From NCBI GenBank assembly GCA_039185015.1, contig JBCDAU010000008.1, positions 62,001 to 126,000 of the forward strand: DNA of 64,000 nt, in the 5' to 3' direction. The translations under genes and the position numbers were made by a program. Shown here piece after piece: positions 15,757-25,219 of this stretch. The DNA comes from JBCBSZ01 sp039185015 (lineage in GTDB: Bacteria > Actinomycetota > Acidimicrobiia > Acidimicrobiales > Poriferisodalaceae). The notes beneath the pieces were generated by a model. It was given only the letters and a program-made list of their open reading frames with translations. It did not search any database and had not been told where the DNA came from. Position 1 is the stretch's first letter; every line of letters starts with the position of its first letter.

Positions 15757-17733
15757 ATGAGGCGCGGACTGGGCGGCACGGTGGCAGCGTTCGTGGTGGC
15801 GGCGACGGCGGTGGCCGTCGCCGGTCCCACGGCGGCACAGGAGGTCGAGGCAGCAACGCACCTCAGTCCGCCGGGCGTCGACGCACGGCCGATCCAGGAG
15901 TTCGGTGACCTCGAACGCCTCGCGATGCCGACCGTCCACCAGGTGCTGAGCCCGGTCGACATCGCACCCGACCCGGCGACCGACGGCTACTGGCGAACCG
16001 ATGCCGTCGGACGGGTGGAGGCCAGCGGCGGCGCGGCGCACCACGGCGATGCGCTCGACATCGATCTCGTCGCGGCGATCGTGGCGATCGCACCGACCCC
16101 GACCGGCCTCGGCTACTGGTTGGCCGCGGCAGACGGGGGTGTCTTCTCCTTCGGCGACGCCGACTTCTTCGGCTCCATGGGCGGGACGATCCTCAACTCG
16201 CCCGTCGTCGACATGGTGTCGACGCCCACGGGCAACGGGTACTGGCTGATCGCGGCAGACGGGGGTGTCTTCTCCTTCGGCGACGCCGACTTCTTCGGCT
16301 CCATGGGCGGGACGATCCTCAACTCCCCGGTGGTCGGAGCCGCCGGCACCCCGAGCGGAGGCGGCTACTGGATGGCCGGCGCCGATGGCGGCGTCTTCTC
16401 CTTCGGCGACGCCGACTTCTTCGGGTCGGTGCCCGGACTCGGTCTGACGCGCGCGGTGATGGGCTTCGACGCGACACCAGGCGGAGACGGCTACTGGGTG
16501 GCGACCACGAGTGGCAGCGTGTTCGACTTCGGCGCCGCGCCGTCCGAGGCCAACGACAACCGATTCGACGCCCCTGACCGCACCGCTTTCGCAGCGAGCG
16601 ACGACGGCAACGGGTACTGGATCACGAACCCGTCCTCGTTCGCCCCGGTCGCGCTGTTCGAGACCATCCGGCCGACGCTCGCGACAGCGGTCGACACCAA
16701 CGCGACGACGGAGCTCCTGCCGGCCGGCACGGTCGTGCAGACCACGGGCCGGGTCGAACGCGGTGCGTCCGGCGATGACCTCGTGGAGATCCGCGACCGC
16801 GACGACGCCGCGCGCCTCGTTCGCTACGACGACCTGGTGCTCTCGGCGACGGGGTCGCCTGACACCGGGGCCCTACCGTGCGACGCGAGCGGTCCGCAGG
16901 ACGAGATCGTGAGCCCCAACGACTCCGGTCTTCCGACTCGTGCCGTCGAGGAGGAGCAGTACGTCTCCGCCGTCGATCACCGCGTCTTCGCCGACGGGTG
17001 CGAGCGGATCACGATCCACCTCGGCGAGGAGGTGAACGGCGAGACCGTGCCGATCGACCAGTTCCCGTTCGGGGTCGCGTTCTTCTCGACCGGTGCGACC
17101 GGCCACATGTACCTGCCGCTCATCGGTTCGCAGGACCCCTTCATCACGGTCCAGACGGCAGGCGTTGGTGAGCGAGCCGAGCTCGTCACCGCCGTTCGGC
17201 TCGCCCGGCCGGCAGGCTCCGGCGAGCAGGAGGTGCGGATCTTCGCCGACACCGACCGCCAGATGCGGGGGACGTTTCTCGAGAGCCCGGCGCGGCTCGT
17301 GGTCGACATCGGCGACGAGACCCTCCCCCTCGATGCCGATCCTCCGACGTCGATCGGTCCGCCGCTGTCGACGACCCTCGACAACGAGGCGTTCGCGGTG
17401 ATCAGCCGCCTGGAGGTCGACGGCGGCAACGTGACCGTGGAAGGGATCGCTCGGACCTTCGAGGCGGTCGCCGAGGTGGAGCTGCGGTTCGCGCCGTTCC
17501 CGGACGGTTCGGGCAACTCGCCCGTCTCGGCGACGTTCACCGGCGTGCTCGGCGGTACCCGGGTGTCCAGCAACGCATCGGTGTCGTTGACCGACTGGAT
17601 CTCCGCGTGGGGTGAGTTCAGCTTCGAGATCGAGGGCCTCGCTCCCGGCGTCTACGAGATCTTCGTCGGCGAGCTCGTCCAGGACCCCACCTTCGGACGC
17701 GAAGGTGTCACGAGGACATTCGTCGTCATCTGA
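15757..17733 (+). CDS. Secreted GYW-repeat protein with AMIN-like and Gmad2-like domains
   Basis: A 658-residue exported protein with a signal peptide (residues 1-28, ending at AAQ). Residues about 75-290 hold repeats of GYW-(L/M)-AAADGGVFSFGDADFFGS, a beta-propeller-like module common in Acidimicrobiia. A beta-rich region follows (about 395-520, H-R-V-F-A-D-G-C-E-R-I-T-I, AMIN-like) and then a C-terminal Gmad2-type domain (about 540-655) with the telling G-I-A-R-T-F-E-A motif. Probably cell-surface; function unknown. CAAGCT lies 6 nt before the ATG, compatible with a leaderless message. Confidence 0.78.
   Translation: MRRGLGGTVAAFVVAATAVAVAGPTAAQEVEAATHLSPPGVDARPIQEFGDLERLAMPTVHQVLSPVDIAPDPATDGYWRTDAVGRVEASGGAAHHGDALDIDLVAAIVAIAPTPTGLGYWLAAADGGVFSFGDADFFGSMGGTILNSPVVDMVSTPTGNGYWLIAADGGVFSFGDADFFGSMGGTILNSPVVGAAGTPSGGGYWMAGADGGVFSFGDADFFGSVPGLGLTRAVMGFDATPGGDGYWVATTSGSVFDFGAAPSEANDNRFDAPDRTAFAASDDGNGYWITNPSSFAPVALFETIRPTLATAVDTNATTELLPAGTVVQTTGRVERGASGDDLVEIRDRDDAARLVRYDDLVLSATGSPDTGALPCDASGPQDEIVSPNDSGLPTRAVEEEQYVSAVDHRVFADGCERITIHLGEEVNGETVPIDQFPFGVAFFSTGATGHMYLPLIGSQDPFITVQTAGVGERAELVTAVRLARPAGSGEQEVRIFADTDRQMRGTFLESPARLVVDIGDETLPLDADPPTSIGPPLSTTLDNEAFAVISRLEVDGGNVTVEGIARTFEAVAEVELRFAPFPDGSGNSPVSATFTGVLGGTRVSSNASVSLTDWISAWGEFSFEIEGLAPGVYEIFVGELVQDPTFGREGVTRTFVVI
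16125..16325 (+). repeat. 126-bp tandem coding repeat, 75 bp identical
   Basis: 16125-16199 and 16251-16325 are identical over 75 bp, with a period of 126 bp. They encode adjacent AADGGVFSFGDADFFGSMGG units of the secreted repeat protein. Identity at silent positions indicates recent duplication or gene conversion. Confidence 0.85.
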
Positions 17734-17742
17734 CGCGGTGCG

Positions 17743-18579
17743 TCAGGCCGTCGCCGTCCGGAACTCGGACGGTGTCACGCCCATGACCCGTCGGAAGAAC
17801 TTCGTGAAGTTCGTCGCCTCGGTGAAGCCGAGGCTCCGACCGATCACCTCCACTGGGGCGGTCGAGTGCGCGAGTGAGCGGCGGGCTTCCAGGGCGACCC
17901 GTTCGTCCAGGACGCGCTTGGCGCCGAGCCCGACCGCCGCACGACAGGCCCGGTCGATCGTCCGGGCCGAGTAGCCGAGCAACTCGGCGTACGACACGAC
18001 CTCCCGGTGCTCGCCGAGGTGCTCCTCGATCGCCTCCCTGAACTCCACGTAGGGCCTCGGCAGGCGGCCCGCCGAGGACGACGGGCCCCAACGCAGCACC
18101 CGGGCGACGGCGACGTCACGGAGGGCAGAGAGCACGGGGACCGAGCCCTCAGGATCGAAGCGCTCCTGCTCCCAGGCGATCTCGTCGAGCGTGCGCATGC
18201 CCGCCGCCCAGTGCTCCTCGTCGAGGTCGAAGACCACCGCCGCCGAGCGACCCGGGAACCAGCCGTCGTCGTCGAGCGTGGGCGACCCCTCGAACAGCAG
18301 CATCCGGGCGTCGTAGGCGCCATCGGCTTGCCATCGATGCACCTGCCCTGGCCGCAGGAGCAGCACCCGGCGCGGCCCGAGCTCGATGTCGTCGAAGTCG
18401 ACCTGGTGGGTTCCCCGCCCGTCGAGACACCAGATCATCAGGTGGAAGGACAACCGCTCGACGACCAGCATCAGGCGGGATCGCGTGTCGGCCAGGTCGA
18501 GGATCTCCACGGGCAGGCCGTCGATCCGACTCCGATAGCCGACCTCGACGATCGGTGCCTCGTGTCGGTTTTCGACCAT
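17743..18579 (-). CDS. AraC-family transcriptional regulator
   Basis: A 278-residue regulator with an N-terminal cupin-like sensing domain (L-L-L-R-P-G-Q-V-H-R-W) and a C-terminal double helix-turn-helix. The second HTH ends in the family signature V-I-G-R-S-L-G-F-T-E-A-T-N-F-T-K-F-F-R-R-V-M-G, written here as separate residues, followed by V-T-P-S-E-F-R. TAGCCT (18593..18588) lies 8 nt before the ATG, so the message is probably leaderless. The divergent SnoaL-like gene is the natural candidate target; no inducer can be named. Confidence 0.88.
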   Translation of the reverse strand: MVENRHEAPIVEVGYRSRIDGLPVEILDLADTRSRLMLVVERLSFHLMIWCLDGRGTHQVDFDDIELGPRRVLLLRPGQVHRWQADGAYDARMLLFEGSPTLDDDGWFPGRSAAVVFDLDEEHWAAGMRTLDEIAWEQERFDPEGSVPVLSALRDVAVARVLRWGPSSSAGRLPRPYVEFREAIEEHLGEHREVVSYAELLGYSARTIDRACRAAVGLGAKRVLDERVALEARRSLAHSTAPVEVIGRSLGFTEATNFTKFFRRVMGVTPSEFRTATA

Positions 18580-18635
18580 CGGCTGGCAGGCTACGACCTG
18601 GTCACCGGATGCTCATCTCGCGAGCCTGTCCCGAC

Positions 18636-19412
18636 ATGGGACGCAAGCTCGACCACGCCCGCTCGCTGTACCTCGACGGCATCCGTGACGGGAAGGCCCG
18701 TGAGGCCGTCGAGGCATTCACCGGTGACCGTTACACCCAGCACTCCACCGGTGTCCGGGACGGCGTCGAGGGGTTCGTCGAGTTCTTCTCCGAGTTCATC
18801 GAGCGCAACCCGCAGCGAGAGATCGACATCGTGCGGGGTTTCGAGGACGGCCGGTACGTCTTCGTCCACGCCTACCAGAACATCAACGACGGCGAAGCCC
18901 AGTGGGTGACCATGGACTTCTTCGACACCGACGCCGACGACAAGATCATCGAGCACTGGGATGTCATCGCCGCGTACTCCCCCTCGACCCCATCCGGTCA
19001 CACCTCGGTCGACGGGACGGCCGAGATCACCGATCTCGATCGGACCGAGGCCAACAAGGACCTCGTGCGAGCGATGATCGCCGACGTGCTGATCCCGGGC
19101 GGTGACCCGACACGCATCGACCAGTACATCTCCTCCGAGACGTACATCCAGCACAACGCAGAGGTGCCCGACGGGATCGAGTCCTTCAGGACGCTGGCCA
19201 CTCAGGAGAACCCGCCACTGCTCTACGACGAGATCGTCCTGCTCGTCGGCTGTGGCAACTTCGTCGCTTCGCTGAGTCGGGCGTACTTCCAGGGCATCGA
19301 GTACGCCCAGGCCGACCTGTTCCGCCTCGAGGACGGCAAGATCGTCGAGCACTGGGACGCAGCCGAGCCCACCCCATCACCCGAGGACTCCGTCAACTCC
19401 GGCAAGTTCTGA
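18636..19412 (+). CDS. Tandem SnoaL-like domain protein
   Basis: A 258-residue protein made of two SnoaL/NTF2-like domains, about residues 1-125 and 140-250. Each ends in the K-I-(I/V)-E-H-W-D motif, and each has a T/Y-x-Q-H segment (RYTQHSTGVRDG and TYIQHNAEVPDG). Duplicated predicted SnoaL polyketide-cyclase-like proteins of this type are common, and their reaction is unknown. ATG 18636 is preferred because the family starts M-G-(R/N)-K-L; an in-frame ATG at 18609 is also possible. It is transcribed away from the AraC regulator. Confidence 0.78.
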   Translation: MGRKLDHARSLYLDGIRDGKAREAVEAFTGDRYTQHSTGVRDGVEGFVEFFSEFIERNPQREIDIVRGFEDGRYVFVHAYQNINDGEAQWVTMDFFDTDADDKIIEHWDVIAAYSPSTPSGHTSVDGTAEITDLDRTEANKDLVRAMIADVLIPGGDPTRIDQYISSETYIQHNAEVPDGIESFRTLATQENPPLLYDEIVLLVGCGNFVASLSRAYFQGIEYAQADLFRLEDGKIVEHWDAAEPTPSPEDSVNSGKF

Positions 19413-19423
19413 GTTGTCTCCCC

Positions 19424-19448
19424 GAGCGGGGACCCCGGAGCCCCGCTC
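19424..19448. terminator. Hairpin between convergent genes
   Basis: GAGCGGGG (19424-19431) and CCCCGCTC (19441-19448) form a perfect 8-bp stem with a 9-nt loop, 12 bp after the SnoaL-like stop and facing the convergent gene. There is no T run. The loop and downstream sequence resemble the hairpin at 25820-25843, suggesting a shared terminator type. Confidence 0.5.
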
Positions 19449-19490
19449 TCCTCCGGTGTCCTCGGAGCTGGCTCGAGCGGGCTCCTCGAC

Positions 19491-19970
19491 TCAGCCGGCG
19501 GCCATGCGTTCGAGCATCGCCTGCATCTGGGCGTGCACGCCGTTGATGGCCTGCAGTGGACGCATCATCACCTTGAACTCGACGATCATCCCGTCGTCGT
19601 CGCACGTGATGATGTCGACCCCGTTGGCGTACTTCGGCTCGCCGTCGTCGCCGGGGATCGTCGTCTCGAACTCGAGCATCGCCTGGTGACCCTGGAGGAT
19701 CTCCTTCGTGTAGCGGAAGGCACCCTCGGTCGAACCGTCGTCGGAGCCGGCCGGGCCGGCGTCGACCCCGCCGAGGGTCCCGGCTGCTGCGCCGAGGTAC
19801 ATCTTCGTGAGGTCGCGCCCCTCTTGAGGCCGGAAGACGATCGGCGAGTAGAAGACGCAGTCCTCGTGGATGATCGCGTCGAGCCCGCCCTCCAGCTTCC
19901 CCTCGAGCTGCTGATGCCACCGCTCCATGCAGGCGTGGATCGGTCCGGTGTCGTGCTGTGCCTCGGCCAT
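19491..19970 (-). CDS. SnoaL/NTF2-like protein
   Basis: A 159-residue protein with NTF2-like features: I-H-A-C-M-E-R-W-H-Q-Q-L near the start, then D-C-V-F-Y-S-P-I-V-F-R-P-Q-E-G, and an F-K-V-M-M-R-P-L-Q-A-I strand near the end. No catalytic residues can be assigned. TAGCCT (19982..19977) lies 6 nt before the ATG, so it is probably leaderless and independent of the methyltransferase gene upstream on the same strand. Confidence 0.7.
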   Translation of the reverse strand: MAEAQHDTGPIHACMERWHQQLEGKLEGGLDAIIHEDCVFYSPIVFRPQEGRDLTKMYLGAAAGTLGGVDAGPAGSDDGSTEGAFRYTKEILQGHQAMLEFETTIPGDDGEPKYANGVDIITCDDDGMIVEFKVMMRPLQAINGVHAQMQAMLERMAAG

Positions 19971-19989
19971 GCCCGCAGGCTAGGACCCG

Positions 19990-20583
19990 TCAGCGGCGAT
20001 GGACGGTGACGAGGTAGTCGCCGCCCTCGTAATGGTGCCCGTCCCACGTCGCCCACTCGTGCACCGGCGTCAGCCCGGCGGCGGCGCACCATCCGGACCA
20101 CCCCAGCACCTCGGCGGGATCGGCCGGGCCGCCGCTGATGAGGTGACCGCCGTCTGCGAGGTGCCGGACGAGGTTGGGCACGAGGTGCGGGCGGCTGGCG
20201 CCGTCGACGAACGACAGCACGCCGCCGGCCAGGACCACCACGTCGAACCGACGCTGCAGCTCCGCGGTCGTGAGGTCGGCGTGGTGCCACTCGAGGGCGG
20301 GAGCCCGTCGTCGGGCGTGCGCGAGGAGGTCGGCGTCGCCGTCGACCCCGACCACCTCCCAGCCTCGACGGGCGAGCTCGATCGCCACCCGACCGGTCCC
20401 ACACCCCCCGTCGAGCACGGTCCGACCACCGACACGGTCCACCGCGTCCGCCTCGCCGTGGACGTCGTGTCCCTCGGCCTCCTGGCGATCCCACCGGGAG
20501 ACGTACTCGTCGAGATCGACGACTGCCCGCCAGGCCCGCCACCGATCCGAGACTCCCGAGGTGAACGGGTTGGGTGTGCTCAA
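19990..20583 (-). CDS. Class I SAM-dependent methyltransferase
   Basis: A 197-residue methyltransferase with motif I V-L-D-G-G-C-G-T-G-R-V followed by the acidic ribose contact V-V-G-V-D-G-D, and post-I/II segments W-H-H-A-D-L and D-V-V-V-L-A-G-G-V-L. The TTG start at 20583 overlaps the FadJ-like stop (TTGA), making it the last gene of the beta-oxidation operon; a GTG further in (VSDRW) is an alternative. The substrate is unknown. Its position suggests a link to acyl or sterol metabolism, but this may be only genomic packing. Confidence 0.8.
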   Translation of the reverse strand: MSTPNPFTSGVSDRWRAWRAVVDLDEYVSRWDRQEAEGHDVHGEADAVDRVGGRTVLDGGCGTGRVAIELARRGWEVVGVDGDADLLAHARRRAPALEWHHADLTTAELQRRFDVVVLAGGVLSFVDGASRPHLVPNLVRHLADGGHLISGGPADPAEVLGWSGWCAAAGLTPVHEWATWDGHHYEGGDYLVTVHRR

Positions 20584-22667
20584 CCGGCAGCCGCCTCGTT
20601 CGGCTTGAGCGATGCGAACCCGCGGCCCTCGGCGACCAGCCGCTCGATGAGGGGCGCCGGCTGCCATCGCGGGCTGCCGTCGCCCAGTTCGCCGAGGCGG
20701 GCCAGCACCCGATCGAGTCCCTGATGGTCGCCCCACCACATCGGGCCGCCCCGATAGGCGGGCCAGTTGTAGCCGTGGACCCACATCACGTCGATGTCCG
20801 AGGGCCGGATCGCCATGCCCTCGCCGAGGATCTTGGCGCCCTCGTTCACCATGGGGAGCAGGCAGCGCTCGACGATCTCCTCGGCGGACAGGTCGACCTT
20901 CGGGCGGCCGCTCCGCTCGGCGAGCTCGGTGACGATCGCCTCGGTCACCGTCGATGGCGATGGCGTCCGGTCGGCGTCGTAGTCGTAGAACCCGGCGCCG
21001 TTCTTCTGGCCCCGACGATCGATCTCGCACAGGCGCTCCCGCACGGTCGAGCCCGTCGAGGTCTCTCGCCTCCAGCCGAGATCGAGCCCGGCGAGGTCGG
21101 ACATCCGGAAGGGGCCCATGGCGAACCCGAAGCCCTCGACGGCGGCGTCGATGTCCCAGGGCATGACCCCGTCGGCGAGGAGCTGGTTGGCCTCGGTCGA
21201 TCGCTGGAAGAGCATCCGGTTGCCGGTGAAGCCGGGACAGACGCCGACGAGCGCGGCGAGCTTGCCGATCCGCTTGGCCAGCGACATCGAGGTCGCGATC
21301 ACCTCGGGCGCCGTGCGGTCCGCACGCACGACCTCGAGGAAGCGCATGACGTTGGCCGGCGAGAAGAAGTGCAGGCCGATCACCGACTCGGGCCGCGACG
21401 TCGACGCCGCGATCTCGTCGATGTCGAGCGCGCTCGTGTTGGTGGCGAGGATCGCACCGGGACGGCAGATCTCGTCGAGCCGTCCGAACACGCTCTTCTT
21501 GACGTCCATGTCCTCGAAGACGGCCTCGATGACCAGGTCGACGTCGGCCAGGTCGGCGAGGTCGAGGGACCCGCTCAACCGGCCCATCCGCTCCTCGACC
21601 TGTGCCTCGGTGAAACGGCCACGGCGGGCGCTGCGGTCGTAGTTGGCGCGGACGACGCCGAGGCCCCGATCCAACGCCTCGGCCTGGGTCTCCACGAGCG
21701 TGACCGGGATGCCGACGTTGGCGAAGTTCATGGCGATGCCGCCACCCATCGTGCCCGCCCCGACGATCCCGACCTTCGCGATCGGGAGCTCCTCGGTCCC
21801 CTTCGGCAGGTCGGGGATCTTCCACACCTGGCGCTCGGCGAAGAAGAGGTGCCGCTGGGCCGCGGACTCCGGTGACGTCACGAGCGGGCCGAACTCGGCT
21901 CGCTCCACAGCCATCCCCTCGGCGAAGGGCAGGGTCATCGCCGCCGTGACGCAGCGATCGATCGCGGACGGAGCGAGGAAGCCCCGGAAGCCCTTGCGGT
22001 GCTTCGCCCGGACTGCGTCCAGCTCGTCGTCGGTGGCCGGCGGACAGGGCCGGTCGCTGATCTTGGTCAGATCGGCACCCTCGTCGACCATCCGGCGGGC
22101 ATGGGCGATGGCGTCGGCGCGCAGCGAGTCCTCACCGGTGAGCGCGTCGACGAGGCCCATGTCGAGGCACTCGTGGGCGAGGACGTGCTCACCCGACAAC
22201 ATCATGTCGAGGGCGCGGGCCGGCCCGGCGATGCGGGGGAGCCGCTGGGTCCCACCTGCTCCCGGCAGCAGGCCGAGGTGCACCTCCGGCAACCCACAGC
22301 GCGCGCTGGGCACGGCGACGCGCTGGTGAGCGCACAGCGCCACCTCGAGCCCACCGCCCAGCGCAGTGCCGTGGATCGCGGCGACGACGGGCTTGGGCGA
22401 CGACTCCATCAGCGTCTGCACTTCGGGCAGCTCGGCGCCCTTCCGCTGGCCGCCGAACTCGGAGATGTCGGCGCCGGCGATGAAGGTCCGACCGGCGCAG
22501 ATCAGCACGATCGCCCGTGCATCGGGGTCGGCGATGGCCGCCTCGAACCCCTGGTACAGCCCGTCGCGCACGGCTGCGCTGAGCGCATTGACCGGAGGCG
22601 AGTCGAGGGTGATGACGGCGACGCCGTCCTCGACGTCCAGCGACGTGACGTCGTTGACCTCGGCCAC
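20580..22667 (-). CDS. fadJ: Bifunctional enoyl-CoA hydratase/3-hydroxyacyl-CoA dehydrogenase (FadJ/FadB-like)
   Basis: A 695-residue multifunctional beta-oxidation alpha subunit. The N-terminal crotonase (about 1-190) has I-A-G-A-D-I-S-E-F and H-G-T-A-L-G-G-G-L-E, with the catalytic block L-P-E-V-H-L-G-L-L-P-G-A-G-G-T-Q-R-L containing the Glu. The NAD domain (about 300-480) has V-G-I-V-G-A-G-T-M-G-G-G-I and T-N-T-S-A-L-D-I-D. Two C-terminal HAD domains follow (G-F-T-G-N-R; H-G-Y-N-W-P-A-Y-R-G-G-P-M). The GTG at 22667 lies 2 nt after the thiolase stop. It acts with the thiolase as a trifunctional-type complex. Confidence 0.93.
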   Translation of the reverse strand: MAEVNDVTSLDVEDGVAVITLDSPPVNALSAAVRDGLYQGFEAAIADPDARAIVLICAGRTFIAGADISEFGGQRKGAELPEVQTLMESSPKPVVAAIHGTALGGGLEVALCAHQRVAVPSARCGLPEVHLGLLPGAGGTQRLPRIAGPARALDMMLSGEHVLAHECLDMGLVDALTGEDSLRADAIAHARRMVDEGADLTKISDRPCPPATDDELDAVRAKHRKGFRGFLAPSAIDRCVTAAMTLPFAEGMAVERAEFGPLVTSPESAAQRHLFFAERQVWKIPDLPKGTEELPIAKVGIVGAGTMGGGIAMNFANVGIPVTLVETQAEALDRGLGVVRANYDRSARRGRFTEAQVEERMGRLSGSLDLADLADVDLVIEAVFEDMDVKKSVFGRLDEICRPGAILATNTSALDIDEIAASTSRPESVIGLHFFSPANVMRFLEVVRADRTAPEVIATSMSLAKRIGKLAALVGVCPGFTGNRMLFQRSTEANQLLADGVMPWDIDAAVEGFGFAMGPFRMSDLAGLDLGWRRETSTGSTVRERLCEIDRRGQKNGAGFYDYDADRTPSPSTVTEAIVTELAERSGRPKVDLSAEEIVERCLLPMVNEGAKILGEGMAIRPSDIDVMWVHGYNWPAYRGGPMWWGDHQGLDRVLARLGELGDGSPRWQPAPLIERLVAEGRGFASLKPNEAAAG

Positions 22668-22669
22668 GC

Positions 22670-23893
22670 TCAGACCCGCTCGACGATGATCGCCGGGGCC
22701 ATGCCACCACCTGTGCACATGGTGACCAGTCCGACCTGCAGGTCGCGGCGTTCGAGCTCGTCGAGCACGGTGCCGATGAGGATCGCGCCCGTCGCGCCGA
22801 TCGGGTGGCCGAGGGCCATCGCGCCGCCGTTGACGTTCACCTTGTCCCGGTCGAGGTCGAGGACGCGCTGGAACTTCTCGGACACCACGGCGAACGCCTC
22901 GTTGACCTCGAACAGGTCGATGTCGTCGACGGTCATGCCGGCCCGGTCGAGCACCTTGCGGGCGGCCGGCACGGGAGCGTTGAGCATCAGCGTGGGATCG
23001 TCGCCCTGAGTCGCCACGGCGACGACCCGCGCCCGGGGCGTGAGCCCGTTGGCCGAGGCGTACCCCTCACTGGCCCACAGGATCGCCGCCGCGCCGTCGA
23101 CCACGCCCGACGAGTTGCCGGCGTGGTGCACGTGCTCGATGTCGAGCTCCGGGAACTTCATGTTGATCAGCTCGCGGAACGTCGGCTGGTCCTCGGCGAA
23201 CCGATGATCGGCGAGGGCGGGGAACGACGGCTGCAAGCCGGCGAGTGACTCGGCGGTGGTGCCGGGCCGCGGGAACTCCTCGCGGTCGAGGGCGACGGTG
23301 CCGTCGAGGTTCAACACCGGCACCAGACTGCGGTCGAACCGGCCCTCCTCGATGGCCGCGGCGGCACGGGCCTGCGACTCGGCGGCGTGTGCGTCGAGCG
23401 CGGTCCTCGGGATCCCGTCGATGGTGGCGATGGCGTCGGCGCACACGCCCTGGTGCGACTGCGGGTGCAGCTCCTGGAGGTGGTCGTTGCCGGCGCCCAT
23501 CGGGAGCATGCCCTTCTTGGGCAGCGACATCATCTCGGTCCCGCCGGAGACGACCAGGTCGTCCATCCCCGACATGATCGACATGGCGGCGAAGTTCGCC
23601 GAGGTGATCCCCGATCCGCAGAAGCGATCGAGGGTGACGCCGCTCGCCCTGGTGTCGTACCCGGCGTCGAGCGCGGCCATGCGACCCAGGTCGCCGGACT
23701 GCTCCTGGACCTGGGAGCTGGTCCCCCAGACGATGTCGTCGACGTCGGCGGTCTCGAAGCCGTTGCGGTCGCGCAGCGCCTCCAACACGGTCCGGCCGAG
23801 GTGCTGCGGATGGAGATGGGCCAGTGCGCCCTTGCCCTGCTTGCCGATGCCCCGAGGCGTGCGACAGGCGTCGATGATGTAGGCGTCGGTCAC
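22670..23893 (-). CDS. Acetyl-CoA acyltransferase (thiolase)
   Basis: A 407-residue thiolase, FadA/FadI-like, cleaving 3-ketoacyl-CoA to acetyl-CoA and a shortened acyl-CoA. The catalytic nucleophile is in L-D-R-F-C-G-S-G-I (about residue 91), the His in G-H-P-I-G-A-T-G-A, and the second Cys in M-C-T-G-G-G-M. Its ATG overlaps the acyl-CoA dehydrogenase stop by 4 bp. Together with that gene and the FadJ-like gene it makes a complete beta-oxidation cycle. Confidence 0.94.
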   Translation of the reverse strand: MTDAYIIDACRTPRGIGKQGKGALAHLHPQHLGRTVLEALRDRNGFETADVDDIVWGTSSQVQEQSGDLGRMAALDAGYDTRASGVTLDRFCGSGITSANFAAMSIMSGMDDLVVSGGTEMMSLPKKGMLPMGAGNDHLQELHPQSHQGVCADAIATIDGIPRTALDAHAAESQARAAAAIEEGRFDRSLVPVLNLDGTVALDREEFPRPGTTAESLAGLQPSFPALADHRFAEDQPTFRELINMKFPELDIEHVHHAGNSSGVVDGAAAILWASEGYASANGLTPRARVVAVATQGDDPTLMLNAPVPAARKVLDRAGMTVDDIDLFEVNEAFAVVSEKFQRVLDLDRDKVNVNGGAMALGHPIGATGAILIGTVLDELERRDLQVGLVTMCTGGGMAPAIIVERV

Positions 23894-25188
23894 AGGCTCG
23901 CGAGCTCCTGCTCGAAGTAGGCGGCGTACTTCTCACGGGCCGCGGCGCGGAGCTTCGGGAGGTGCTTCGACGGGAAGAGGTCGTCGATCGGCTCGTACTC
24001 CCGGAGCACCTGACGGGCGACCGTCACCTTGTGGACCTCGGTCGGACCGTCGGCGATCGCCATCACCTCCGAGCTGATCAGCATCGACGAGAACGGCATC
24101 TCGTTCGACACCCCGAGGGCACCGTGGAGGTGCATCGCCCGCATCACGACGTCGTGGTACACCTTCGGCATCGCGACCTTCACCGCCGCGATGTCCTTTC
24201 GGACCTTGCGGTAGTCGTTGAGCTTGTCGATCTTCCAGGCCGTCCGCAGCACGAGCAGCTTGAACTGCTCGATCTCGATCCAGCTGTCGGCGATCTGCTC
24301 CTGCACCACCCCGAGCGACGCCAGCGGGCCGGTGCGCGTCTGGCGGGACAGCGCCCGCTCGCACATCATCCCGAACGCCTTCTCGAGCTGGGCGATCGTG
24401 CGCATCGCGTGGTGGATGCGACCGCCGCCGAGCCGGACCTGGGCGATGCCGAACGCCTGACCCGGATCGCCGAGCAGGTGGTCGTCGGAGACCCGGACGT
24501 TGTCGTAGCGGACGTAGGCGTGGGTGCCCTCGCCGTCCTCCTCGGTGCCGACGCCGACGTTCCGGACGATCTCCACGCCCTGGGTCTCGGCCGGGACGAT
24601 GAACATCGACATGCCCTCGTAGGCGCTCACGTCGGGGTTGGTCACGACCATGACGATGAAGAAGCTGGCGAACCTCGCGTTGGAGGAGAACCACTTCTCA
24701 CCGTTGATCACCCACTCGTCGCCGTCCTTGACCGCCTGCGTCGTGAAGAGCGTCGGGTCGGCGCCGGCGTGCGGCTCGGTCATCGAGTAGCAGGAGCTGA
24801 TCTCACCGTCGAGCAACGGCTGGAGGTACCGCTCCTTCTGCGTCGGGGAGCCGAAGTGGGCGAGGATCTCGGCATTGCCGGAGTCAGGGGCCTGGCAGCC
24901 GAACACCGACGGTGCGAAGCGGGACCGCCCGAGGATCTGGTTCATCAGGGCGAGCTTCACCTGCCCGTACCCAGGGCCGCCGAGCTCGGGGCCGAGGTGG
25001 CAGGCCCACAGGCCGCGGTCCTTCACCCGCTGCTGGAGCGGGCGAACGATGGCCATCATCCGCTCATCGCTCTTGTCGTACGGATCGTCGAGGACGTGCT
25101 CGAGCGGCTCGACCTCTTCGGTCACGAACGCGTCCATCCAATCGAGCTCCGCCTGGAACTCGGCATCGGTCTCGAAGTCCCACGCCAT
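23890..25188 (-). CDS. Acyl-CoA dehydrogenase
   Basis: A 432-residue FAD enzyme for the first step of acyl-CoA beta-oxidation. Family blocks present are C-Y-S-M-T-E-P-H-A-G-A-D (FAD/substrate loop), W-V-I-N-G-E-K-W-F-S-S-N-A, and the C-terminal M-H-L-H-G-A-L-G-V-S-N-E-M-P-F; the end I-A-D-G-P-T-E-V-H is that of the FadE-like long-chain group. It heads the four-gene operon. A GGAAGGGGGA ribosome site precedes the ATG and TAGCGT (25225..25220) gives the -10. Confidence 0.92.
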   Translation of the reverse strand: MAWDFETDAEFQAELDWMDAFVTEEVEPLEHVLDDPYDKSDERMMAIVRPLQQRVKDRGLWACHLGPELGGPGYGQVKLALMNQILGRSRFAPSVFGCQAPDSGNAEILAHFGSPTQKERYLQPLLDGEISSCYSMTEPHAGADPTLFTTQAVKDGDEWVINGEKWFSSNARFASFFIVMVVTNPDVSAYEGMSMFIVPAETQGVEIVRNVGVGTEEDGEGTHAYVRYDNVRVSDDHLLGDPGQAFGIAQVRLGGGRIHHAMRTIAQLEKAFGMMCERALSRQTRTGPLASLGVVQEQIADSWIEIEQFKLLVLRTAWKIDKLNDYRKVRKDIAAVKVAMPKVYHDVVMRAMHLHGALGVSNEMPFSSMLISSEVMAIADGPTEVHKVTVARQVLREYEPIDDLFPSKHLPKLRAAAREKYAAYFEQELASL

Positions 25189-25219
25189 GGGTCCCCCTTC
25201 CCCGGTCGTCGTGTCGGCG

